From assembly GCF_024713975.1 (NCBI RefSeq), contig NC_091112.1, forward strand, positions 10,214,001 to 10,278,000: a stretch of 64,000 bases of DNA. The letters run 5' to 3'. This document shows, in pieces, positions 11,307 through 21,642 of the stretch; within the stretch, counting starts at the first letter, position 1, and the number at the start of each line of letters is the position of its first letter. A program made the translations under genes and the position numbers. Origin of the DNA: Paralichthys olivaceus (taxonomy: Eukaryota; Chordata; Actinopteri; Pleuronectiformes; Paralichthyidae). The notes beneath the pieces are model-generated. The model did no database searches, had not been told where the DNA came from, and worked only from the letters and a program-made list of their open reading frames with translations.

Positions 11307-14300
11307 ATGGCCGAGGCTTTCGTTGGCACGTGGAACCTGAAGGAGAGCGAGAAGTTTGATGATTACATGAAGGAGCTGGGTGAGTTTGTGTGTGTTTTCG
11401 TAGTAGAATGTACTTGGGTGTGCGCATGCGCGTGACATGAGGACGCAATGGTGCCAGTGCTGCATGTGAGCACATGTGAAGGATGAGGATGTATGAACGC
11501 TGTACGGTGTGTCTGTTTGTAAATGCAGAGCATGGGCAAAGAAGCAAGGGGAGGGAATGAAGAGGCAGATAAGGGAGGAAGATGAAGAATGAAAGAATGG
11601 AGATAGAGGGAGAACAAGGGTGGAGAGGGAGTGGGGCAGAGAGAGAGAGAAAGAGGAGAGGAGAAGAAGGGGACCGGGGGGAGGTAAAGTGGTTGACCGC
11701 ATGGTTTAAGTGCTGTGAATGAGGGAGGGGCAGAAAATCAAGCCACTGTGAGAAAAATCTGAATGACAAATCACACACATTCTTCTCCTGGTGTTAGTGA
11801 GGACCCTCATTGACACAATGCATTTCCTAACCCCTTCCCCAACCTTAACCAGCGCAACTAAACCTAAACCTTTCCCTAGACTAGTTAGCTTTGAACTAAA
11901 CCTGATCCTTACCCTAACTCAATCTTATCCTCACCTTGAACAAAAACCTCATCCTTACTTTAAATTCAACTTAATCCGTACCCTAACCTAAACCCATACC
12001 TTGCCTCAAACTACCCGTAATCCTTACCTTAAACTAAACCTAACCCTTACTTTAAAATAAACCCAATCCTTACCCTTACCCTTAATCCAAAAATGAGGAC
12101 CAGCCAAAGTTTCCTCACCCTGTAAGATCATGCGCAGGATGGTCCTCACAAGTACAGACGGGCTATATAGCCCATGAGCACAATGTGGGTGACCTTCGCT
12201 GAAAGCTGTTCATTGTTTGAAGCCATGGGGGGGGGGGGGGATATTAAGGAGGATCCAGTGCCAAGGAACTAATGGGACGAGAAAGTAGAAATGAAGTGGT
12301 GTTAGTGATTTCTCATGACCAAGGACCACTCCGGGTAATGTGACCATCAAAACCAAAGACCACTCAACCCCAGTCTACACACACACATACACACACATAC
12401 ACACATACAAATTATATAGAAACCGGATTGTCTACCTGACATTCTGTTGTTGCAGTAGCAGTGGGTGTAAATCACCTTGAACCAATGAACTGAACTTTCA
12501 TGATCCCTCACACAGTGGCACACCAACAGTGAAGGTAAAGGAAGTGATTAGTTGCACAGACACATGCCTGAACAGGTCAACAGTACTCTATGTTTGAAGA
12601 ACACGCAGTGGGTCAGGGCAGCAGACAAACAAAAGATTACAGCATATGTCAGGTGAAGGAGGGCTGGAGGGCAAACCCACAACTACGTCTTAAAACTTAT
12701 TCCAATGAAGCACTCTGGTAAAATTTATCAAAAGATTATTTACTTCAATATTCAACAACGGTAATATGGTGGTTGTATTTGTCAGAGGGTCATATCTCAA
12801 CAAATTATTGGTTAGAATACTGCTACTACGTATGTATTCCCTGATTTTGCTCTAGCGCCACCAGCAGGCTGATTTTGAAATATCTATTTCTTGGATTTGA
12901 AAAATTATCTAGGTCGCATGTAGCTTGCTTGCGCTATCGATCTTATCCTAGGGCATTTTAGCTTGACGCACACTTGTTCGCGCTACCCTGTGTGTTTGCT
13001 GTCTTTATTTGTTAAGCATTAAAGTTCGTGGTGTAGTGACGCACTTGTATGGGAGGAGCTGTTAGTATTGACCATGCAGGGCTCCGGGCAGGCGTCCATG
13101 TACCCACCAACGCATTGTGTGCATAGTGTGTGCATGTTCCAGAAAACCAAATTCATGTTTGATTTGATTGTGGAATTGAGTCCTGGTGATAAATGAGTTA
13201 AATGATAGGAATTAGCCTTACACAGACATATCAGTGGTTGTTGGCCAATATTCGGCAATATAGTTTTTCAGAATAAATAAGTGCAGAAATGTATTTATGT
13301 TTAAATCTTTCAATTCTTTTCGTTTATAAATAGTTATTTACAAAATTACTTATAAGTCATTTTATCATTAAACTGTAAAGTATATGTTATTATGAATTTA
13401 AAGTGATTATCTTTAAATTATATACCAAATCCCCCCCACTGACCAGCTTTTGTTTTCTTCAGGTGTGGGTTACGCCACCCGTAAGTTGGGAGGCCTGACC
13501 AAGCCCACTACCATTATCTCAGTGGATGGTGATACCGTGACTCTGAAGACCCAGAGCTCCGTCAAGAACACAGAGCTCATCTTCAAGCTGGATGAGGAGT
13601 TCGACGAGACCACCGCTGATGACAGGAAGGTTAAGGTGAGAGGTCAAAGGCCAGGTTGCTCATAGACGAGACTTTGCAATGTTGTTAATTTGAAAAGAGG
13701 GGTTTAAATAACTTTCTGTGAGGATTTATGACACAGTCATAACCTACAAAATGCTGCGGTAGCCATGAATGTAGCATGTGATGAGCAGGGAGTGATAATT
13801 CAGTCATGAGGCTCAACAAACAAGTGTGATTTGTCACAGTCAGGGCTCTCGTGCTTGTTTTAGACGTGAACATGAGGAAGGAGCTTCTGAGAGGTCAGAG
13901 GTGAAGGTCAGAGATGAGGTCTTGCAGCCCACATTCTGAAAGATGAAATGACACCGGCAGCCTCTTTTAAAGTAAAACTAAATTTAGAAAGCATTAAAAC
14001 ACCACATTTCATGGAAATTAAAATGAGATGTGTTGCCTTGAAGTGTTGAATAAGGCAGAAATAAATATAACATTAATGTTGATAAAAGCACATATAAAAG
14101 TTTTGAGTCAATGTTTTTTAGCATTGAAAACTTGACCCTCAAAAACCTGATGTGATGATTGAATTACAATGTTGATCAATGTCACTTTGTAACCAGGGAC
14201 CTTTACACAATTCAATATATTCAATAAATAAATGATTTAAGGAATATAAAGTGACAAAAAGCAGGAACCCAAGTTAAGTACAAGTACCTCAAAATGATTT

Positions 14301-14608
14301 TGATGACGATGGTGAGATCCTGTGTGTATTAATTACATCTGTATATCTTTGTTTGTCTGCAGTCCATTGTAAAAATAGACAACGGGAAAATGGTGCACGT
14401 ACAGAAGTGGGACGGCAAAGAGACCAGTCTGGTCAGAGAAGTCAACGGAAACGCCCTCACACTAGTGAGTCCTACAAACTCAAATCTTCATATATATTTG
14501 TGTGTCTGTGTGCGTATTTGTTGTCTTAACATATCTTTCTTTCTCTCTCCATCACAGACACTTACAATCGGAGAAGTCGTTTGCACGCGTCACTATGTAA
14601 AAGCATAG
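11307..14608 (+). CDS. fabp3: Fatty acid-binding protein 3, heart type
   Basis: A small cytosolic beta-barrel that carries long-chain fatty acids in heart and muscle. Coding exons are 11307-11379, 13463-13635, 14363-14464 and 14558-14608 (73, 173, 102 and 51 nt), the canonical four-exon FABP pattern, giving 132 residues. It starts [20 protein letters not shown] and contains the FABP signature near the N-terminus (GTWxLxxSxxFDDYM). The fatty-acid carboxylate ligands are present: Arg107 (TSLVRE) and the Arg127-x-Tyr129 pair at the C-terminus (CTRHYVKA). The KPTTII and DDRKVKSIV segments match heart-type FABP3 better than liver or intestinal forms, and the zcchc17-snrnp40 neighbourhood is that of FABP3. 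Introns are 2.1 kb, 0.7 kb and 93 bp; intron 1 carries a TIR repeat. AATAAA at 14819-14824 is the likely poly(A) signal. Confidence 0.95.
11797..12149. mobile_element. Short TIR repeat with telomere-like interior, in fabp3 intron 1
   Basis: The element is bounded by 9-bp perfect inverted repeats, GTGAGGACC (11797-11805) and GGTCCTCAC (12141-12149). In between are many degenerate CTAACC / CCTTACCCTAA units. I recognise it as a widespread fish repeat that mimics interstitial telomere sequence. Non-autonomous, with no open frame that looks like a transposase. Confidence 0.7.
12222..12240. repeat. Poly-G tract
   Basis: A run of about 12 G. A short CACATA-type repeat lies at 12378-12413. The rest of fabp3 intron 1 (12414-13462) holds nothing I can name. 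Confidence 0.85.
13634..13653 (+). promoter_or_regulatory. fabp3: Tandem DR1 nuclear-receptor half-sites over the fabp3 exon 2 donor
   Basis: Three half-sites with 1-bp spacers: AGGTGA (13634-13639), AGGTCA (13641-13646), AGGCCA (13648-13653). The central and right pair forms a DR1, AGGTCAAAGGCCA, one base from the PPAR/RXR consensus. It overlaps the exon 2 splice donor at 13635/13636. FABP genes are classical PPAR targets; binding here is inferred. Confidence 0.5.
13892..13910 (+). promoter_or_regulatory. fabp3: Second DR1 plus extra half-site in fabp3 intron 2
   Basis: AGGTCA (13892-13897), one spacer base, AGGTGA (13899-13904), immediately followed by AGGTCA (13905-13910). Together with 13634-13653 this makes six half-sites within 280 bp. 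Confidence 0.45.
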
Positions 14609-14824
14609 TAAAAAACCCAACCCAGAGTCGCTCCCCCTCCCCCCGCATCATCTATTCATCTAAAGCTTCTGTGACATGATCTACGTTAACGGCACCTCAG
14701 CCCAGGCCGAGCAGCCGGACGTGGTGTGCGACTGATGCCGATTCCCCCTCTTCTCCCTTTCAGTATCTAAGATCAGCATTGCTCCTGTTCTTCTCTTTAT
14801 ACTGTTGTTCAAACACTGAATAAA

Positions 14825-17656
14825 TTCCAATGAGTTGTTGTTTGTTTTGTTCTCTGAACAGGCCTGTGGATTTAAAAAAAAAGAAAATGTGTTGTGCATG
14901 GTGCCTATGATAAACCTGGAAGTGTTAAAAACGTTTTGTTTAACTATTGAGACCTGAAAAATAAAAATGAAAGTTTCCTCACAGTTGGATGAAGTGGTAA
15001 AACAATGAGTTCTTCTGAGAGTGTCTTTCTGTGGTGGCTGGTGGGATTACGAGCAGAAAATGTATTTAAATACTGTATAAAGTTTGTTTAACTGATCCTG
15101 AAGAATATGAAAATAAGCAAATTCCATGTGTAAATTTTCACTTTTGAATTAAAAGCTCAAGTATCATGGAAATAATATGCTGGCAGCTGTGATCAGTAGA
15201 TTGGATAAGGGATCTTATCATTGTACAAGGAGTCCTGATCTGGATGGGCAGCAATAAACTAAAATAGTTGCAAATATAAATACAAGTAGGGAAAATAAAC
15301 ACTTTAATACTAGTTTTCATGTTAAGTCACACACTAACCTTAAATTATGTCTTCACCTTGATATGTAACAGTTTACAGTGTTATGTCCCCATAATTAGAC
15401 TGTGAAAACACATTTAGGTCCCAACAGTATGAGTGATACCTGAACTACACACAGAAAAATAAACTAAATCATAGCAAACTGATTAAAAACAAAGAACAAA
15501 CAGGAACCAGTGGCTAAAAGGAATTATGTAAAACCAAAAGTGATGAAAATACTTCTTAAAGTTTTGTAACAACAGCCGAGAGGATGGTCATGGTAAGATT
15601 TCAATGTCTTGGTGGTGCATGAACGCAAAAGGCTGATTTACTCTGTTCAGGTAGTTTGGACCTCGAAGAGAATTTTCTCTGATGGTGTTGTAGCTATTGG
15701 CCTGAAGTGAAACAGACTGGATTCAGGTACAGACGAGTGCTGCCTTCATGAACTCAAATCTGAACTTTGAAAAGGGAAGCGGAGAGTCTGACGTGTGGTT
15801 ATGACTCAAAGTGTGGTGTAAGAGTTCAGTACTGCAACACGAGCGTGCATGTCTGAGTAAGTCCAGAGGTGTTACAGTTTTCCATCACAGCTGGATCTAC
15901 ACAGACTCAGGGGGGTTAATAATAGCTCCTTTGTGTGTGTGTGTGTGTGTGTGTGTTTGAATTGCCTTTACCCTGGCTAGTTGAGGGGAAAGTTTTGTCA
16001 AGGGTCAAGGCTTGAGGTAGATGTGTTGGTACTGTTGTATGCTGTACTTTGTGCGACCGTGTGTGCCATCTAAATTTGGATCATTCCCTCCCACAGTAGA
16101 TTGGTGTCATGTGTTCGGGACAGGTTGCCAACTAGTAGCGGGGTGACGGGGTGAAAGGTTCCAGGCAACCCACTGCTGTCACCTCCTATAGTTAGTCTGA
16201 GCTGAAAAGGTCATAAGAACGTTTGTTTACAGAGCAAAGAGTTGGAAATACCTATATAGGAGACCAAAGTAGGTGAAACCACATGTAAGTATCTAAAAGT
16301 AAAGACTGAATGTTTGAAAAGTCCAACTGTCACACAGGCCTGAACAATGAGACTCTCAAGATAACTGTATAGATTCACCTGTGCAGCCACTGTGTTTTCT
16401 CACCAAACACTGACACATGATCCATGAAGGTCATCCTGTCTGTCTGTCTGTCTGTATGAATGAATGATCCATGCTTCAAACATATGAACAGCATGCTTGA
16501 CAATGGTTGGACTCCACCTTTGTCAAGATCACAAATGAAAATAGAAACAAATATTTTGCTCTGCTTTTACCGGATCTCTTTTACACAAACATATTAATAA
16601 CATTCAGAAAGGAGCAAAAAAAATTAAGATTAAGTCCCAAAATACGAACTTCAATTTGCAAAAATCAAGATAAGATAAAGATATTCCCATCAATGCATTT
16701 ACAACATGCAATAAGCAAATTATAAAAATAATATAATTGAAATTGAAAGTTTATTCTTTACCCTATTAAGTTTTTTGATAAATTAATAATAGAATTATAA
16801 AGAATAAAGACAATTATTATTAAAGTTCATTTAACTTAAAATTACATTTGATCTCATCCTCTAACCATCAACATGTTTATCTGACCGCACTGCTGAGCCC
16901 TGAGTCCTCCCAAGCTGTCTGAATCCACATACATTCACTGTGGGAGCAGAGTATTCACTTTATCACCTGTACATTTTATCAGTTCAAAACATTGAATGTC
17001 CATATTTCTTGAAACAAATGTATTCATTATTTCCTTCATTTGACTCCAAACGACTATTCTGTCCTGGTATTCTGTTTTTCACACAACATAGAAAGATAAA
17101 CGAGTTATTCCCTTATCGAAGCAGAAATTTTACTTTTACTTTTACTTCAAGGATATCCTGGGTGGGGGTGGGGGATGTAGACAAGTTTTACTTTCTCTGC
17201 TGAGTTTGTGTTTAAAGTATGTAAAGTATAATAATGAAATACAAGTTCACATTTCTAGCTCTGCAAGCTCTGCGTCCTGCTTTACGTTTAACCAGGCCTC
17301 TGCAAACAGGAGAAACGGGAGTGTAGGAAAATGAGGAGACTGATGAGCAAACGAGTCATTAGAGTCAGGGGAGTGCACTCACTCATTTACTGCTGCCAAA
17401 CCTCTGCAGCTGGAAACAATCTATCATTCTACAATCCTACGTGCAGAATCAGGGTCAAAACTCTAATGTGGCCTTATCTTGCCTTACATCAACAAAGGGT
17501 CATCTATTAGAAACGTGTTTGTGTGCAGCTTTTTACCTTTTAACCTTCATGTTGTGTAAATCCCTGAACCAAGCCCTGAGACACCTTCCCTCACACGAAA
17601 ACATGAACTTAACATGACCCAGGGTGGACCACTGGATTCCACCTGAGAATTTCTCA

Positions 17657-17687
<31 letters not shown>

Positions 17688-18515
17688 TTTGGCTCCTGAG
17701 GCCGGATTCTAATAGCAACGTTACAAGTTCAAGGTCCAGGAACAAAGAGATCAAGAGGCATTTTTTTTAATCTTACAAATAAAAAACCTTTAATGGAGTT
17801 AACATGTTGACATGCAGGAAGAGGGGGGTGTATTGTGAGCAGGCCCCTGGATGAAAGATATATAAACAAACATGGATGCACACACAAGTGCACAATAAGC
17901 TACAGGCTACCTAAGGATATCATCGTAGCATGAGGTTCCTGACATGCTCGCTTGTGCTACATTACTTTTCCTGTTTGTGTCTTTACCTCTTCCTCTGTGC
18001 GTATTTGTGTAGCTTTTTGTGGATTATGTCAAGGTCTTTCATGTCCGACCCTCCCTAAGAAGTCAGCTTGACTGCCTCATTTCTGCTTAATGGATTTCCC
18101 AGAACGCTGGAAACCGGATATCTGTGAACAATATCTGGATTTCATGGGGGATAGACACTTGCTGCCATATTGCTTACACCTATCTGGTTTTGAATGATGT
18201 ATGAACTCCTCCTGCAGGGGAGCCAGAGGTTTCATTAGGACAAGTAGGTGTTGTCGGCAGACATTTTTGTGTTTGAAGAAATTTCCTTCTTTACTATTTT
18301 GTTTCTTTTTAAAACTTGACAGGTCTAAACATGCTTCTAAGATCGTGGAGAGACATTAAGCAAAACTTTCCTCAATTTAAATTAAAGGATTCTATAATAA
18401 GCTGGTGGTGGAGAAATTATTTTAAGATACACAACTGGATGTCTGTCACTCTGTTGCTAACCACTTCCCTTTTTGCGTTTGTGTGATAGCTGCAGTGTGT
18501 GTATGTGTGTGTGTT
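14825..18515. other. Intergenic region between convergent fabp3 and zcchc17
   Basis: About 3.7 kb. Holds GT runs near 15932-15956 and 17660-17688, a CTGT repeat at 16438-16456, and AT-rich sequence at 16500-16850. The zcchc17 3' UTR must extend leftwards from 18516, but I could not place its poly(A) signal. No other gene is seen. Confidence 0.55.
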
Positions 18516-19536
18516 TCAGCTGTGTTTGTGAGATTTATGTTTCTTATGCTTCTTCTTCTTCTTGTCATCTCTGTCATGAGTGGGGTCGTGGCGCCTCTTC
18601 TTGGTTTTGCACTCGCTGCTGTTGCTGCTGTCGCTCTCCGACTCCTTCCTCTCCCTCTTCCTCTTCTTCATTTTCTTCTCCTGGGGTATGAATAAACAAG
18701 AAGAAAAATGTTCTGTGAGGCATTAAAGGGAAGTTGAAGAGCGATGATAAAGGGATATGTTCAAAGCAGTTTCAGCTGTTTCAATGCCTCAAAATTGAAC
18801 AGTGGTTTTAAAGGACTTAGTCACACGGTTTTCTTTCAAACAACACTTCTGACCGTTCTAATAAAAATGCCTTGTATCTGTAGGCGTATGAAACCACAGA
18901 CATGTGTTGTGGTGACACAAAAAACACATATTCACCTTCTTTTTCTTCTTCTTTTTGTCTGAGTCTTGCCTAAGCGCAGCTGTTGAGGGCTGCTGCTGTT
19001 GCTGCTGTTGCTGCTGTGGCTCTACATCATCCTCTTCAGGCAAAAGAGCGTACTGCAAGCCCGGAGCAGAGAAACAGTCCTTTGTAAAGTGACCTAAAAA
19101 AACAGTAACTATTTATTCAAATGACTGCAAAACAAAATCCCAGAAAAACGTTGTGGTTGCTTGCAGACTTTGTTAGGACAGTTGTATTTTTCATGTTGTT
19201 GTTTGTACCTTTGCAGCCACACTTTGCACACGTCGTGTTGAGCACAGCCTCCAGTGTGATCCTGTTGCCAGTTTGGTCTCTGAACATCTTACGTCGCCTC
19301 GCATCCTGCCTGCAGTCACACACAGTCACAATCACACACACACACACACACACACACCTGTACATGCACAGACAAACACACACAAATAACACAAATGTCA
19401 ACACTTACTCTGCATTGACATTATTGGGGTCCAGGTCCCGCCCTGTTCCCTGATTGACAGCTTTCATTGAGAAGGACATCTTCACCTTATCATCACGAAT
19501 CTGAGAAGTAGAGGAGAGAGCTGCAGCTGCATACAG

Positions 19537-19581
<45 letters not shown>

Positions 19582-20811
19582 GTTACCTCTTTCCCAATGA
19601 CTTTAATCCACACCTGTTCACCCACATCGACAATTTCTGAGGCGCTCTCAACCCGTGAGGCCGACATCTCACTCACATGAACCAGGCCTGTGTGTGCAGG
19701 AGAAAAGAGGTTAGATGTTGGACATGCAAATACATCTTTATATTGCTGATGATGTAAGTAGAGCCTGACCACAAAGAACAGTCATCTATGAAATAGATAC
19801 ATTTACTTTTCAACCTGAACTTAACTTTCTTTTCAGGCTTCAAATTCAAGCTAAATATGCAGCATATTCTCAAACTTTCTGAGAACCAAGGTGCAGGTGG
19901 TGTAGATTTTTCCCAGTGCACTTTGCTCAGACTGCCCCTTAGTGGAGAAAATGAACAGCTGGAGTTTAGTTCCTACAGATCAAGGATAATTGTCGGACAA
20001 TAAAAAAGTATTTGGTTAAAAAATGTAACCCCTTGTGTATACCTAGATTGTCAGAGGCCAAAACCTTCGCAACTTTCCCTCTTTACATGAACGTGATCTT
20101 ATAGCTCTTTATAAAAAACTCACACTGGGTTTAAAATTATTTGTAACAGTGGCATTAAAAGCCACATGTAAAAATGTATCATTATATTAAAAACATGGGA
20201 TTGCACTGTTACATTTACTCTTCCTCATCATCTGTTATGTGGAGCATCATAACTACAAACTGCAGGATGCTGCCTACCTCATTTTAACAAAAAAGTTAAT
20301 ATTATAAAAAATGATCTTCTTCCAATCAGGGAAGTAATTATCTTAGATGCTGTGTAGTCTCTTCTCCTAATTTTGGCAAAGACATAAATGGCACAGATTG
20401 ACACAGACACTATGCACTGGACTTAAGGAACCAAGGCCCTGCATCTTCTGCACTCTCTCTGCATTGGTTTGTCTCTGCTGATTCTTATTGTGTTACCCCT
20501 GGTGGTTTTCATACTTACTTATTTATATCATGTGGGATTCCTGCAGTCTTTCACTGCCCTATTTCTTCTTATTACTGTGGGTCATTCCACTCATTTGGGT
20601 TTTGTGGATGTTTTCGCTCTGAATAATTAAAACAGTAAAGATCTATCTAAAGATACATGAACTTCCACACACCTTCCTTCTTGTATCCTGGCAGTCGAAC
20701 AAAAGCTCCATAGGCTTGCACAGAAACCACTTCTCCCTTGGCAATGCTGTACAGTGGTGGCAGACCTTCCAATCCAGCCGGCTCCTGTGGTGGACCATCA
20801 CTGTCAGACAT
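18516..20811 (-). CDS. zcchc17: Zinc finger CCHC-type containing 17 (S1-domain, pNO40/PS1D)
   Basis: Nucleolar, ribosome-associated RNA-binding protein. Coding exons on the minus strand: 20811-20673, 19687-19587, 19500-19409, 19309-19209, 19093-18936 and 18680-18516 (139, 101, 92, 101, 158, 165 nt), 251 residues. Order: N-terminus MSDSDGPPQEPAG; S1 RNA-binding domain about residues 15-90 (YSIAKGEVVSVQAYGAFVRL, GLVHVSEM, VDVGEQVWIKV); the NQGTGRDLDPNNV linker; CCHC knuckle C138-x2-C141-x4-H146-x4-C151; an acidic stretch; nine glutamines at 171-179; then a Lys/Arg-rich tail with KKKKKHKKHK and end HSHKHS. The exon 4 acceptor giving EQDARRRK was chosen because it restores phase and matches the human EQEERRRR region. 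The polyglutamine is not in the human protein as I recall it. Divergent from snrnp40; a non-coding first exon probably lies near 21391-21420 (a GT donor follows 21391 on the minus strand). Confidence 0.93.
19324..19580. repeat. Two CA/GT microsatellites in zcchc17 introns
   Basis: (CA)n at 19334-19358 and (GT)n of about 40 bp at 19541-19580. The second lies only 7 bp from the donor of the 19587-19687 exon. Confidence 0.9.
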
Positions 20812-21642
20812 CGTCTCAGTGGAGGTAGACCACAGGTATCAATACGTAGATCTGGAAGACTGGAAATTACATTTAATTACTTTTTAGGTCTTAAAATGGA
20901 AGAAATTCCCTTTTTGAAACTAACACTTAAAGATTTATGGTTTTATTTACCACAAATCTCTAAAGAACAAAAGATGGATCAAATCTTAAATTCAAATATC
21001 TTATATTCAATAAAGTAAATACCCTTGCATTTATAAATTAGAATAACTTTAACATTAACATGCTTTCATCAGAGTCCTCTCTCATGGGGATAAATAGCTG
21101 GTTGGTTTACTTCAGTTATGTATGAGCTTATTTAAAAAAGTTTTGCAGAAGATCTTAGACAGAATAAACAACTGCAGTAACTCTTTTTTTGAGACTCATT
21201 GTGAATAGTAGCAGCTAGGCTAACGTTAGCTACATTTCATTATTGCTCTCGACCAGGCAAACCATGTTCAAACTGACAAAAACACATTAACAGAGTAACT
21301 GGTGCGTTGACTTATTGTAAATACCAACTAGTAAAAGAAGAGGATGAAACTCTAGATGAGGAGAAAATACTGAAATAAAACAGAACTACCGTTCGCGATA
21401 GCAGAGCTGGTTCAGTTTCACTTCCGGTGCAAGCCAGGACGACAACAAGCTAACCAACCAATCACAGCAGACTATACAAACTCAAACCAATCACACGCCT
21501 CATAGCCGGCGGAAGTAGATCCCCTCTTTTCTTCGTTGGTGTTACTCCGCTGGATTTCGCTGTGTGAAAGACGTCCGCTCATTTTAGTCAAACAAAGCGT
21601 TTAAATTGATATTTTTCGCCGCTTCGTGAACACGAACCAGGG
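20812..21642. promoter_or_regulatory. Shared divergent promoter of zcchc17 and snrnp40
   Basis: The two start codons are 831 bp apart on opposite strands. The core at 21400-21530 has two CCAAT boxes (21458-21462 and 21487-21491) and two ETS-type motifs (CTTCCGG at 21421-21427, GCGGAAGT at 21509-21516), with no TATA box in the expected position. This is the usual make-up of a housekeeping bidirectional promoter. Confidence 0.65.

Noticed and set aside
11275-11778. 167-codon minus-strand open frame opposite fabp3 exon 1
   Set aside because: Shadow of CT/GA-rich sequence antisense to the fabp3 leader and intron 1; Ser/Pro/Leu-rich with no known motif.
11797-12149. Ancestral interstitial telomere (CCCTAA-like units)
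   Set aside because: Units are degenerate and irregular, and are bounded by 9-bp inverted repeats, so a mobile element is the better explanation.
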